Shown here: piece after piece, positions 35,960-44,243 of the stretch
Numbering within the stretch: the first letter of the stretch is position 1
Layout: each line of letters starts with the position of its first letter
Origin: Leptolinea sp. UBA5203
GTDB taxonomy: Bacteria > Chloroflexota > Anaerolineae > Anaerolineales > Anaerolineaceae
DNA: 64,000 nt
Assembly (NCBI GenBank): GCA_002412765.1
Contig: DHVR01000034.1
Span: forward strand, 11,650 to 75,649
Reading direction: 5' to 3'
The notes under the pieces: model-generated
Seen by the model: the letters and a program-made list of their open reading frames with translations, nothing else
Databases searched by the model: none
What the model was told of the DNA's origin: nothing
Translations under genes and position numbers: made by a program

Positions 35960-36526
35960 TCACTCAAATTTCCAGTAATAAATTATCCTTGGACCTTTGC
36001 TTACCTTTTCCCCTGTTCTTTGAATTTTTACCACTTCCTCGGGTTTGATATTTAATGTCCAATCCGCAATTAATGCCTCATCAATTTGGTGATGCTCCGG
36101 ATAGTTTGCATTGTCTTTCGGACAGTCCCATTGATATGGAAAACTCAAGATAGCTGCTTTGGCAATGCGCATCACCTCGCGAAAAGCACGCGATTGTTTA
36201 TTACTTAAATGTTCCCAGACCTGTAAACCAATAAATAGATCATACGCTTTATCAGCGATCGGCCAAGGCTTCTCTGTCGCATCATGAAGATAGATTTGTC
36301 CAACCTGATTAATAGGCCTGCCCCAATCGTCAGTTTCCGGTTTTACCATAATATCGCAACCTTGAACAAGGGAATGCTGACCTGGTCCCAGTTCAAGGAC
36401 AGATTTTGGATTATTGCGCTGAATCATATTTATAACCACATTGTAATATTCCCATCTGCCAGCGTAATAGTCCCCCATATCGCCACAAAGTAATTCCTGA
36501 TAATCGCTTTTAGTCATGGTTTTCAT
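35960..36526 (-). CDS. Class I SAM-dependent methyltransferase
   Basis: 188 aa. Motif I region SVLELGPGQHSLVQG with the E-x-G-x-G SAM loop, acidic position D in HDATEKPWP, motif IV-like AYDLFIGLQVWEHL, and ILSFPYQWDCP. Typical of the small Methyltransf_11-type fold. The substrate is unknown; the 'VWEHL' phrase is common in enzymes acting on small molecules or sugars. Stand-alone gene on the minus strand; AT-richer than the flanking genes, so possibly a recent acquisition. An in-frame ATG at 36517 is an alternative start. Confidence 0.75.
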   Translation of the reverse strand: MKTMTKSDYQELLCGDMGDYYAGRWEYYNVVINMIQRNNPKSVLELGPGQHSLVQGCDIMVKPETDDWGRPINQVGQIYLHDATEKPWPIADKAYDLFIGLQVWEHLSNKQSRAFREVMRIAKAAILSFPYQWDCPKDNANYPEHHQIDEALIADWTLNIKPEEVVKIQRTGEKVSKGPRIIYYWKFE

Positions 36527-36842
36527 TGCTTATCTTATCCTTCGGAGTTTACGCATTTTCCTTCGGGTTCTTCAACCGTATTCGTTACATTTTCCTTATT
36601 TTACTTTAGCTGCCCAAAGGAGAGCTAAAAATATACACTTCTAAGAAAATAATGATCTAATAGCATACTATTTTTGCACTTCACCCTGGTTCTCCCATTC
36701 CAAAATGAAGTCGGCAGTATCGAGACGATCACGCACGCAGCAAATATCCTTTTTTCGCAATAAGGTATAATTCGGTATGCGTTAATTTTGTGTCCCTATG
36801 GGGTCTGCGAGTCAGCGCAAACTATTTTTTGGAGTAAAACTG
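36527..36842. other. Divergent promoter region
   Basis: 316 bp between the divergent methyltransferase and bactofilin genes. It should contain both promoters; I see no riboswitch or small gene. An in-frame ATG at 36798 of the bactofilin frame is ignored because GGAG sits before 36843. Confidence 0.5.
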
Positions 36843-37295
36843 ATGTTCCGAAAACCACCTTCGCAACCCATCAAACCGCCTACCATGGAACGGGTCACCT
36901 CCGTTCTGGGCCCTGGCATCATCTGGAAGGGTAACCTGCGCGGCAGCGGCGGCATTCGCATTGAAGGCACCTTTGAGGGCGAAATTGCCATTCGCGGATT
37001 GGTCGTGATTGGGGAAACCGGGCGCGTCACCTGCCCGAATCTGCAAGCCAACACCGTCATTGTAGCCGGCTTATTAAAAGGCAATGTCACCGCTGAAAAA
37101 TTGGAAATTCGCAGCACCGGACGCGTTTGGGGGGATGTGCTCACCGGGGCTTTTGCCACCGAGGAAGGCGGCTTTCTGCGCGGTCAAATTCGTATGGAAG
37201 AACAAATGGAATTAACTTTCGAGCAGGAGAAGAACCAGCCGGAAGCCTTCCCGGAAATGCAATCTCCACCTGAATCCCAAACCAAGGAATCTTGA
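36843..37295 (+). CDS. Bactofilin (polymer-forming cytoskeletal protein)
   Basis: 150 aa from ATG 36843 (GGAG at 8 nt). Central right-handed beta-helix (DUF583) with the repeated hydrophobic/Gly ladder: SVLGPGIIWKGNLRGSGGI, RIEGTFEGEIAIRGLVVIG, and VIVAGLLKGNVTAEKLEIR. Disordered Pro-rich head (FRKPPSQPIKPP) and acidic tail, both usual. Bactofilins self-assemble without nucleotide into filaments at the inner membrane and help shape the cell or position proteins. The following membrane-protein gene starts 1 bp after the stop, so they are cotranscribed and may act together at the membrane. Confidence 0.9.
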   Translation: MFRKPPSQPIKPPTMERVTSVLGPGIIWKGNLRGSGGIRIEGTFEGEIAIRGLVVIGETGRVTCPNLQANTVIVAGLLKGNVTAEKLEIRSTGRVWGDVLTGAFATEEGGFLRGQIRMEEQMELTFEQEKNQPEAFPEMQSPPESQTKES

Positions 37296-37296
37296 T

Positions 37297-38028
37297 ATGA
37301 GTTCTCAATTTCTCATTTTAACGCTCAGCGGTTGGCTGGGTGTGATCGCCGTCATCTTAATCGCCTCCCTCAGCCCGGAATTAAAAAACCGGCCGCCTCT
37401 CATCTTCAAGTACCCAGCCCGCGAAAGAAACGCGGCTTTAATCACCGTGCTGGTCTTTTTCCTGCTCTCCATTGCCCTGGCCATTTTTACCCCGGATTGG
37501 ATTCTCTCCCTGCCAGGCCGCTTCAGCTCCATGCAGTGGACTATAGCCGTCCTCAGCATTCTGATCGTCTTGATTGCTTTTCTTGTCCTGCGCTATCGCA
37601 AGCAGCCGTTCTTAAGTTTTGGTTGGCACAAAAAATTATGGCGCCCCGCCAGCCGGCTGGGCATTGCCCTGGTTTTTCTGGCATTTTTCCTCAGCGGCGC
37701 CATCTCACGATTCAAAGAAGTTTTATCATCAGATTCTTTGCTGACCTTCGCCTTTCTGATTGTCATTCATCTAGCCTGGGAAACAGCCATCCGCGGATAT
37801 CTCCAGCCGCGCTTTTCCGCCTGGCTGGGCGGTACTTGGGGCTGGCTGGCCACCTCCGTGATCGGTGTGCTCCTGGTTTTACCCATTGGCCTCAGCTTCG
37901 GCCTGTCCAATGAATTTATTTTAACCACCATTGGCAACCAATTCATCCTGGGTTGGATCATGAAAAACAGCGGACATGTATTTCCAGGGGCCATATGGGC
38001 AGCCGCATCCGCCTGGCTGGCTCTGTAA
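37297..38028 (+). CDS. Polytopic membrane protein, degenerate CPBP-like
   Basis: 243 aa with about seven transmembrane helices. The C-terminal half resembles CPBP (CAAX protease/bacteriocin-processing) proteins: WETAIRGYLQPRF corresponds to their EExxxR motif but has only one Glu, and NSGHVFPGAIWAA corresponds to the last conserved motif, without the usual catalytic His/Asn arrangement being clear. It may therefore be an inactive relative. Located 1 bp after bactofilin and 15 bp before proS, in one operon. Confidence 0.6.
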   Translation: MSSQFLILTLSGWLGVIAVILIASLSPELKNRPPLIFKYPARERNAALITVLVFFLLSIALAIFTPDWILSLPGRFSSMQWTIAVLSILIVLIAFLVLRYRKQPFLSFGWHKKLWRPASRLGIALVFLAFFLSGAISRFKEVLSSDSLLTFAFLIVIHLAWETAIRGYLQPRFSAWLGGTWGWLATSVIGVLLVLPIGLSFGLSNEFILTTIGNQFILGWIMKNSGHVFPGAIWAAASAWLAL

Positions 38029-38043
38029 AGAGGATTCAAGACC

Positions 38044-39774
38044 ATGTATCTATCCAAACTATTCACCAGTATCAAACGGGAAACACCCGCCAACGCTGAA
38101 ATTGCCAGCCACCAACTCCTGGTGCGCGCCGGATTTATTCATCAACAGGCAGCCGGCATTTTTAGCATGCTGCCCCTCGCCCGCCGATCGCTCAATAAAA
38201 TTGAGGCCATCCTGCGCGAGGAGATCAACGCCATCAGCGGTCAGGAAATGACCATGCCGGTTGTCCATTCCGCGGATATCTGGAAGAAAACCGGACGATG
38301 GTATCAGATTGGCAGTGAGATGGGGCGGTTCAAAGACAAAAATGACCGCGACATGGTGCTGGCGATGACCCACGAAGAAATTGTGGCCGAATTGACCGGT
38401 GAAATCATCCGCTCCTACCGCCAACTGCCTGCCCTGGTGTATCACATCCAGACCAAATGGCGTGATGATCCACGTCCGCGTGCCGGACTGATTCGTGTGC
38501 GCGAATTCACCATGCTGGATAGCTACTCCCTGGATACCAACCCTGAGGGGTTGGAAGTTCAATACGAAGCCCACTATCAGGCTTATTTCCGCATTTTTCA
38601 ACGCTGCGGTTTACCGGTCATTGCCGTCTTATCCGATACCGGCATGATGGGCGGCAAGAAAGCCCACGAATATATGTATCTCACCCCCGTGGGTGAAGAC
38701 ACCCTGATCCTGTGTGAGTCCTGCGCCTATGCGGCCAATCGTCAGGTGGCCCTCTTCCGCAAGGAAACCCTGCCCGCCGAGCCGCTGCTGCCCATGGAAA
38801 AAGTGGCTACCCCCAATGCCAGTAGTATTGAAGAGCTGACCGCTTTCCTGGGTGTTTCCAAACAAAAAACCGCCAAAGCCGTTTTCTTCATGGGGCTGTT
38901 TGACAATCCCGAAGATAACACCACCTACGAAAAATTTGTCTTCACCGTGATTCGCGGCGATATGGAAATCAACGAGACTAAAGTGGGTCAATTGATCAAA
39001 GCCAAGGAATTGCGCCCGGCTACGGATGAAGAAATTAAAGCCGTCGGCGCCGTACCGGGATACGCCTCCCCAGTGGGGATTAAAGGTGCTCTAATTCTGG
39101 TGGATGATTCCATCCCCGCGGCGGCCAACCTGGTCGCCGGGGCCAATAAAGCCGGCTATCACATGCGCAACGTCAATTACCCCCGTGATTATCAAGCCGA
39201 TATTGTAGCGGATATTGCCGCCGCTGAAGAAGGTCACCTGTGCCCGGAATGTGGACATCCCCTAACCGCCAAACGCGGGGTTGAAGTGGGCAATATTTTC
39301 CAACTGGGTACCCGCTATACCAACGCGGTCGGCGCCAGCTATTTGGATGAGAACGGCAAGGAAAACCCGGTCTACATGGGTTCCTACGGCATCGGTGTGG
39401 GTCGTTTGCTGGCTTGCCTGGCCGAAGAACACCACGACGAATATGGCCTGATCTGGCCGATGAGCGTAGCTCCCTACCCCATTCATCTGGTGCTGCTGCA
39501 GGACAAAGCCGGTCAATGTGAGCCCATCGCAGATGAGCTATATACCAAATTGTGTGCCGAGGGCTTGGAACCGTTATACGATAACCGCACCGACAGCGCC
39601 GGGGTCAAATTCAATACCGCCGATTTGATCGGCCTGCCCATCCGCATCACGGTCAGTGAACGAGCCATGCAGCAGGGCGGCGTGGAAGTGAAGTGCCGGC
39701 ATGAGAAAGAGAAACAAATTGTTGCCTTGGAACAGTTAACAGATGTGATTAAAGGCTTGATGAAATCTGCCTGA
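38044..39774 (+). CDS. proS: Prolyl-tRNA synthetase (bacterial type with editing insertion)
   Basis: 576 aa, the usual length for the bacterial form. Charges tRNA-Pro with proline. Class II motif 2 is in TKWRDDPRPRAGLIRVREFTM and motif 3 in GSYGIGVGRLLACLAEE; THEEIVAEL and EVGNIFQLGTRYT are also diagnostic. An INS/YbaK-like editing domain occupies about 230-380 (TAFLGVSKQKTAKAVFF, DMEINETKV) and should clear mis-charged Ala. The anticodon-binding domain is at the C-terminus (HLVLLQDKA..GLEPLYDNR). ATG is preceded by AGAGG. It is the last gene of the bactofilin transcript. Confidence 0.97.
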   Translation: MYLSKLFTSIKRETPANAEIASHQLLVRAGFIHQQAAGIFSMLPLARRSLNKIEAILREEINAISGQEMTMPVVHSADIWKKTGRWYQIGSEMGRFKDKNDRDMVLAMTHEEIVAELTGEIIRSYRQLPALVYHIQTKWRDDPRPRAGLIRVREFTMLDSYSLDTNPEGLEVQYEAHYQAYFRIFQRCGLPVIAVLSDTGMMGGKKAHEYMYLTPVGEDTLILCESCAYAANRQVALFRKETLPAEPLLPMEKVATPNASSIEELTAFLGVSKQKTAKAVFFMGLFDNPEDNTTYEKFVFTVIRGDMEINETKVGQLIKAKELRPATDEEIKAVGAVPGYASPVGIKGALILVDDSIPAAANLVAGANKAGYHMRNVNYPRDYQADIVADIAAAEEGHLCPECGHPLTAKRGVEVGNIFQLGTRYTNAVGASYLDENGKENPVYMGSYGIGVGRLLACLAEEHHDEYGLIWPMSVAPYPIHLVLLQDKAGQCEPIADELYTKLCAEGLEPLYDNRTDSAGVKFNTADLIGLPIRITVSERAMQQGGVEVKCRHEKEKQIVALEQLTDVIKGLMKSA

Positions 39775-39861
39775 TCTTTTCAAGCCGGGTTTTCCGAAAT
39801 ATGGGTTCGGTTAAGGCATAATCAATCCCAACCAATTTGGATAACACAACAATCAGTATGC

Positions 39862-39993
39862 GTAGGGGCGACCGGCGGTCGCCCTCTTTTTATGGACAGA
39901 CCCTTTTTATGATCCGATTATCAAACCATAATGCATAACCATGGATATTATTGGTGTTCCTGTCTTGCTGTATGCACGCCGGATGCCCCTACA
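39862..39993. repeat. REP/MITE-like element, copy A
   Basis: Begins GTAGGGGCGACC and ends GCCCCTACA, giving terminal inverted repeats. An 8-bp hairpin GGGCGACC-GGC-GGTCGCCC sits at the left end, followed by CTCTTTTTAT. Copy B (40039-40137) shares both ends. About 130 bp and non-coding. Confidence 0.7.
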
Positions 39994-40038
39994 TTCGGAA
40001 TGCATTACAATGACTCCATAAACACATGAATTCACACT

Positions 40039-40137
40039 CGTCGGGGCGACCGGCGGTCGCCCTCTTTTCATATGGCAATCTCGTTGGATTAAGAGTTTTC
40101 ATGGCTGGCACAGGGCATCTGCCGGATGCCTCTACGT
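40039..40137. repeat. REP/MITE-like element, copy B
   Basis: CGTCGGGGCGACC with the same GGGCGACC-GGC-GGTCGCCC hairpin and CTCTTTTCAT, and right end GCCGGATGCCTCTACG, matching GCCGGATGCCCCTACA of copy A. The middle differs, so the copies are diverged or deleted internally. Confidence 0.65.
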
Positions 40138-40236
40138 TCGGCAAATCCAAAAATGGTGCGTTCTACAAACAGCACCCAACAAAACCCCCCCCCCTGCCGA
40201 TAGCATAAACCCTTCCCTCGTAGTAAAATCAACCCT

Positions 40237-41424
40237 ATGAACAATAAAACACCCTCCATATCTATTCCCATGTCGTCCCCGGATCTAACCGATCTGGAAC
40301 GCCAGGCCGTTTTGGACGTTGTCGAGACCCGGCATCTCAGTATGGGGCCTAAGATCAAAGAATTTGAACAGGCCATCCAAACCTTCTGTGGAAGCAAATT
40401 TGCCATCGGCGTTAATTCAGGTACCTCAGGCTTGCACCTGTGTTTATTGGCAGCCGGCATTGGCCCTGGGGATTTGGTCCTTACCACCTCTTTTTCCTTT
40501 ATTTCTTCCACAAATGTCATCCTGTATTGCGGCGCCATTCCCGTTTATGTGGATGTCGATCCGCGTACCGGCAACATCGATCCTGTCCAATTGGAACAGG
40601 CGGTACAGGATATCCAGGCTGGCGGAGAAAAAGCCAAAAAATGGCTGCCCCGTAAAGGCATGGAAAATGCCGGCAGTTTAAAGGCCATCCTTTCGGTGGA
40701 TGTTTTTGGTCAACCAGCGGATCATGATACTATCAACCGAATAGCAAAAAAATATAATCTGGTACATATCGAAGATTCCTGCGAAGCCTTAGGTTCCGTT
40801 TATAAAGATCGTCCAGCGGGAACCCTGGGTGATTTTGGCGTATTCGCCTTTTACCCCAACAAACAAATCACCACCGGCGAAGGCGGCATGGTCATCACCA
40901 ACGATGAGAAAGCTGCCATCCACATGGCTTCATTGCGAAACCAGGGACGAGCCGTGGGCGACACCTGGTTGTCCCATACTCACCTGGGTTATAACTATCG
41001 TCTGAATGAGATGAGCGCCGCCCTGGGTGTAGCCCAGATGTCGCGCTTTAATGACCTGCGAGCTTCGCGCAGCCAGGTGGCGCAGTGGTATAACCAACGT
41101 CTGAACAATCTACCCGGCCTGTCGCTGCCTTATATCACCACGGATACCACCCTGATGAGCTGGTTTGTGTACGTAGTTCATTTTGAAAATCGTGCCGAAC
41201 GAGACCGCATGGCTCAATCCCTGACGGATGAGAACATCCCGGTACGTCCCTATTTTATTCCCATCCACATCCAACCTTTTATCGTGAATCAATTTGGGTA
41301 TCAGGCGGAGGATTATCCGATTACCATGTCCCTGGGTGAACGCGGCCTGGCGATCCCCTTCTCGGGCGTGATGACAGAAGAGCAGGTCGACTTCGTTTCT
41401 CAAAAAATCAAGCACTATCTATAA
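40237..41424 (+). CDS. DegT/DnrJ/EryC1/StrS-family PLP aminotransferase
   Basis: 395 aa. Makes amino sugars on nucleotide-sugar donors, using PLP. Hallmarks: SMGPKIKEFEQ, GVNSGTSGLHL, PVYVDVDPRTGNID, HIEDSCEALGS with the PLP-ring Asp, and the Schiff-base Lys in YPNKQITTGEGGMV. Its C-terminal GERGLAIPFS is also typical. The start ATG has no clear ribosome site. The following membrane-protein gene starts 6 bp after its stop. Together with the epimerase at 33991 it suggests cell-surface polysaccharide synthesis, but the sugar product is unknown. Confidence 0.9.
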   Translation: MNNKTPSISIPMSSPDLTDLERQAVLDVVETRHLSMGPKIKEFEQAIQTFCGSKFAIGVNSGTSGLHLCLLAAGIGPGDLVLTTSFSFISSTNVILYCGAIPVYVDVDPRTGNIDPVQLEQAVQDIQAGGEKAKKWLPRKGMENAGSLKAILSVDVFGQPADHDTINRIAKKYNLVHIEDSCEALGSVYKDRPAGTLGDFGVFAFYPNKQITTGEGGMVITNDEKAAIHMASLRNQGRAVGDTWLSHTHLGYNYRLNEMSAALGVAQMSRFNDLRASRSQVAQWYNQRLNNLPGLSLPYITTDTTLMSWFVYVVHFENRAERDRMAQSLTDENIPVRPYFIPIHIQPFIVNQFGYQAEDYPITMSLGERGLAIPFSGVMTEEQVDFVSQKIKHYL

Positions 41425-41430
41425 TCCACC

Positions 41431-42345
41431 ATGTTGGAAACCGAACAAGTTTTTCGACCCGCACGGAAAAGAGGATTGATCCTGCAAGCAGGATTTATCC
41501 TCTTTATTGGTTCTGCCGCAACGGCTGCCATCGTCGGGGCATTAAACTTCGGTGCCGGCAGCGGATTTGTTTTGCTGCTGTTGCTTTTTCTGGTGCTGCT
41601 TACCGTTCTGCCGGTTTTCATCTATCGTTTCATGGCCCTGCAGAGCGCCCGCTATGTTCTCGATCGGGACGGATTGCGCATCCATTGGGGTTTGCGGGGC
41701 GAATACCTGCCCTTGCCGGAGATCGAATGGATTCGTCCGGTGCATGATACCGGCTTCATCCTCACTAAACCGCCCCTGTCCCTTCCCGGAGCCATTCTCG
41801 GCAAAATCAAACACCCGGATCTGGGTACCATTGAATATTTGGCATCCAACGAAGATGACCTGGTCATGGTAGCCACACAATCCAAAATCCTTATTATCTC
41901 ACCTGAAAATAAAGTTCAATTTTTAATCGCTTTTCAACGCATCATGGAGATGGGAAGTCTGATTGCGGTACAAGCGGAATCTAAAATGCCCATCGCCTTC
42001 GTTGAGGACGTTTTTCGACACCGTATGGCACGCATTTTCTTGATCAGTGGATTTTTCCTGGCCCTGATGGGATTCATCAGTACGGCCCTCTTTATTCCCA
42101 CGGCACCTGAAATTCCACTGGGATTCAATAGTCAGGGATTGCCTTTACCCCCGGTACCGTCAGAACAATTATTCTTCCTGCCCATTGCCGCCGGTTTGAT
42201 TTATGCCTTTAATCTATTACTTGGTTTCTATTTTTATCGCAAGCAGGAATTTCAGGTACTATCTTTTCTGTTATGGATCACCAGTAATTTGGTTTCATTT
42301 CTCCTGATTTTAGCAACGATCCTCCTCGGACAAACTACCCTCTAA
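41431..42345 (+). CDS. Membrane protein with bacterial PH-like domain
   Basis: 304 aa. Two N-terminal helices (about 17-65), then a soluble PH-like segment (SARYVLDRDGLRIHWGLRGEYLPLPEIEWIRP, a strand pattern with the 'L...GL.I..G.....P...I..I' signature), then two helix pairs at the C-terminus (about 195-225, 245-300). Similar bacterial PH-domain proteins are membrane-associated but uncharacterised. It is placed 6 bp after the aminotransferase and 13 bp before the DUF92-PEBP gene, so the three form one operon. Confidence 0.6.
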   Translation: MLETEQVFRPARKRGLILQAGFILFIGSAATAAIVGALNFGAGSGFVLLLLLFLVLLTVLPVFIYRFMALQSARYVLDRDGLRIHWGLRGEYLPLPEIEWIRPVHDTGFILTKPPLSLPGAILGKIKHPDLGTIEYLASNEDDLVMVATQSKILIISPENKVQFLIAFQRIMEMGSLIAVQAESKMPIAFVEDVFRHRMARIFLISGFFLALMGFISTALFIPTAPEIPLGFNSQGLPLPPVPSEQLFFLPIAAGLIYAFNLLLGFYFYRKQEFQVLSFLLWITSNLVSFLLILATILLGQTTL

Positions 42346-42358
42346 AAGGAATAGATTC

Positions 42359-43660
42359 ATGACCCTGCTGCTTGGTTTTCTGTTGGCATTTGCCATCGCA
42401 TTGGCTGCATATTTAAAAAAGAGCCTCAATCGCAGCGGCGCTTTGGCCGCCTTGCTAATGGGGACCATTATTTTCGGCCTGGGGGGACTAAGTTGGGCAG
42501 TCATCCTGCTGGTCTTCTTTATCTCCTCCAGTTTGCTCTCGCATTGGAAAAAATCTTCCAAACTGGTTTTTGAAGAGAAATTCTCCAAATCCGCCAAGCG
42601 GGATGCGGCCCAGGTTTTCGCCAACGGCGGCCTGGCTATGCTGCTGGTCATCGTTAATTATTTTCAGCCGGATAACAATTGGGTCTGGCTGGCGTTTGTG
42701 GTCAGTCTGGCGGCAGCCAACGCCGATACCTGGGCGACGGAATTGGGCGTTTTGGCCAAAAAGAATCCGCGTATGATCACCACGGGGATATCTGTGGAAC
42801 CTGGAACCTCCGGCGCCATTTCCATTCACGGCTTGCTGGCTTCCTGCGCAGGCGCCGCCTGTATCGCTCTACCTGCACTGCTGCTCTGGCAAGGTACTTT
42901 GCCCCCAGCCGGAATACTTAGCAATATATTGGTTTTCTTAATCATCACCTTATCCGGTTTGTTAGCCAGTCTAACAGATTCCCTGCTGGGAGCCACCGTC
43001 CAGGCGATTTACTATTGCCCCCAATGCCAAAAAGAAACCGAGCGGCACCCTTTACATACCTGCCACACCGCAACCCAACCCCTGCGGGGATGGCACTGGC
43101 TGGATAATGATTGGGTGAATTTTTCTGCCACCGCAGCCGGCGTTGGGTTTGCCATGCTGTTGGGCTTACTGCTCAGTCAATCAACCTTTTTAAACCTGGA
43201 TGGTAGATTTTCCAATCAGATCATCCCGTTTTCCAGTCCGGCGTTCAGTCATGGGAATTTCATTCCTCAAACATACACCTGTCAGGGAGAGGATCAGATC
43301 GTGGAATTACATTGGTCCAAATTGCCGGAGAACACGCAAGCAGTGCTGATTGTAATGCAAGACACGGATACCCCGATGGGGCGAATCAACCATTGGTTGG
43401 TCACCACGCCCATCGCATCAACTGATGCTGGATCATCGCTTTCCATCCCTTGGGTTTCAGGAAAGACCATCAATCCGGATGGCGGATATATGGGTCCCTG
43501 TCCACCTCCAGATCCGGCTCACCGATATTATTTCCGTTTGTATGCCCTTAGTAAACCCATTAATGTAAATCAAGGATTCAATTTTCAGGAAGCTGTGGCA
43601 AAAATGGAAGGGTTAGTTTTAGGGGAAGGAAAACTGATGGGAAAATATAAAAAACAATAA
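42359..43660 (+). CDS. DUF92 membrane protein fused to a YbhB/PEBP-like domain
   Basis: 433 aa. Residues 1-270 form a DUF92/TMEM19-type membrane domain: repeated helices with NRSGALAALLMGTIIFGLGG, AANADTWATELGVLA and SGLLASLTDSLLGATVQ. A CxxC near YYCPQCQKETERH lies in the loop. DUF92 relatives include the plant phytyl-phosphate kinase VTE6. From about residue 285 a phosphatidylethanolamine-binding-like YbhB domain follows: YTCQGEDQIVELHWSKLPEN, DTDTPMGRINHWLV, GYMGPCPPPDPAHRYYFRLYAL, with the ligand-pocket signature D-x-D-x-P and GPxPP. The reading frame is continuous, so the fusion is genuine unless the sequence has an error. Inference: a lipid-phosphate reaction with a captive lipid-binding domain. 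Confidence 0.8.
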   Translation: MTLLLGFLLAFAIALAAYLKKSLNRSGALAALLMGTIIFGLGGLSWAVILLVFFISSSLLSHWKKSSKLVFEEKFSKSAKRDAAQVFANGGLAMLLVIVNYFQPDNNWVWLAFVVSLAAANADTWATELGVLAKKNPRMITTGISVEPGTSGAISIHGLLASCAGAACIALPALLLWQGTLPPAGILSNILVFLIITLSGLLASLTDSLLGATVQAIYYCPQCQKETERHPLHTCHTATQPLRGWHWLDNDWVNFSATAAGVGFAMLLGLLLSQSTFLNLDGRFSNQIIPFSSPAFSHGNFIPQTYTCQGEDQIVELHWSKLPENTQAVLIVMQDTDTPMGRINHWLVTTPIASTDAGSSLSIPWVSGKTINPDGGYMGPCPPPDPAHRYYFRLYALSKPINVNQGFNFQEAVAKMEGLVLGEGKLMGKYKKQ

Positions 43661-43670
43661 AATCAAATCA

Positions 43671-43710
43671 AGTCCCTAAGGGTTTCAAAAACCCTCAGGG
43701 ACTTTTTTAT
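43671..43710 (+). terminator. Strong rho-independent terminator
   Basis: AGTCCCTAAGGGTTT / AACCCTCAGGGACT stem with short loop, then TTTTTT. It ends the aminotransferase operon. Confidence 0.9.
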
Positions 43711-43764
43711 ATCAATGAACAAAATACAGGGGAAAATAAATCAACCTGTTGAACCCCCAAACCA

Positions 43765-44223
43765 TCAGGCGATATCGCCCTCATTCCAGATATAGATTAT
43801 ATGATCCTCAAGCTGTGATTCCGACACCTTACTTTCGGAAACCACTTTCCCTTTGACGGAATTTCCACGAGTGTGCATTAGTTCCTTGGAACCCGCCAAC
43901 AACGGATGCCAATCCGCCAGATCCTTGCCCTCCGCCAATAGACGGTAAGCGCAGGTCTCAGGAATCCAATCCAGATTTCCTGCAATCTGAGGCGTCACTA
44001 CCAGACAGGTAGGCACTTTTATGGTACGTTCTCCGTAAACCGTGCAGCGGCACTGCTCAGAATCATGGTAGCGGCAAACCACATCCGTATAATAAACCTC
44101 TTCCCCCTCTTCATCCATGATCTTGATCAAGCAGCATAATCCACAGCTATCACAAAGGGCTTCCCATTCTTCACGGGAAAAATCTTCCAGCGTTTTACCA
44201 ATCCAAAATTCTTTTTTTAACAA
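43765..44223 (-). CDS. YcgN-family Cys-cluster protein
   Basis: 152 aa, TTG start with GAGGA just before. CDSCGLCCLIKIMDE, VVCRYHDSEQCRCTVY and PTCLVV carry the conserved Cys residues of the YcgN/UPF0260 (YkgJ-like) zinc/iron-binding family, and ETCAYRLLAEGKDLADWHPL is diagnostic of YcgN. Function in the family is not established; metal binding is expected. It is 20 bp downstream of a GNAT gene on the same strand and probably cotranscribed with it. Confidence 0.8.
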   Translation of the reverse strand: MLKKEFWIGKTLEDFSREEWEALCDSCGLCCLIKIMDEEGEEVYYTDVVCRYHDSEQCRCTVYGERTIKVPTCLVVTPQIAGNLDWIPETCAYRLLAEGKDLADWHPLLAGSKELMHTRGNSVKGKVVSESKVSESQLEDHIIYIWNEGDIA

Positions 44224-44243
44224 ACAGTCCTCACTGACCCATT

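Larger units (their letters stand above)
39775..40236. other. Intergenic region occupied by repeat elements
   Basis: 462 bp between proS and the aminotransferase gene. Mostly two related palindromic elements (listed separately); otherwise no gene. A C-run of nine lies at 40187-40195. Confidence 0.6.

Noticed and set aside
37332..37913. 193-aa alternative-frame ORF
   Set aside because: Overlaps the CPBP-like membrane gene in another frame; composition rich in Arg/Pro/His is typical of GC-rich shadows.
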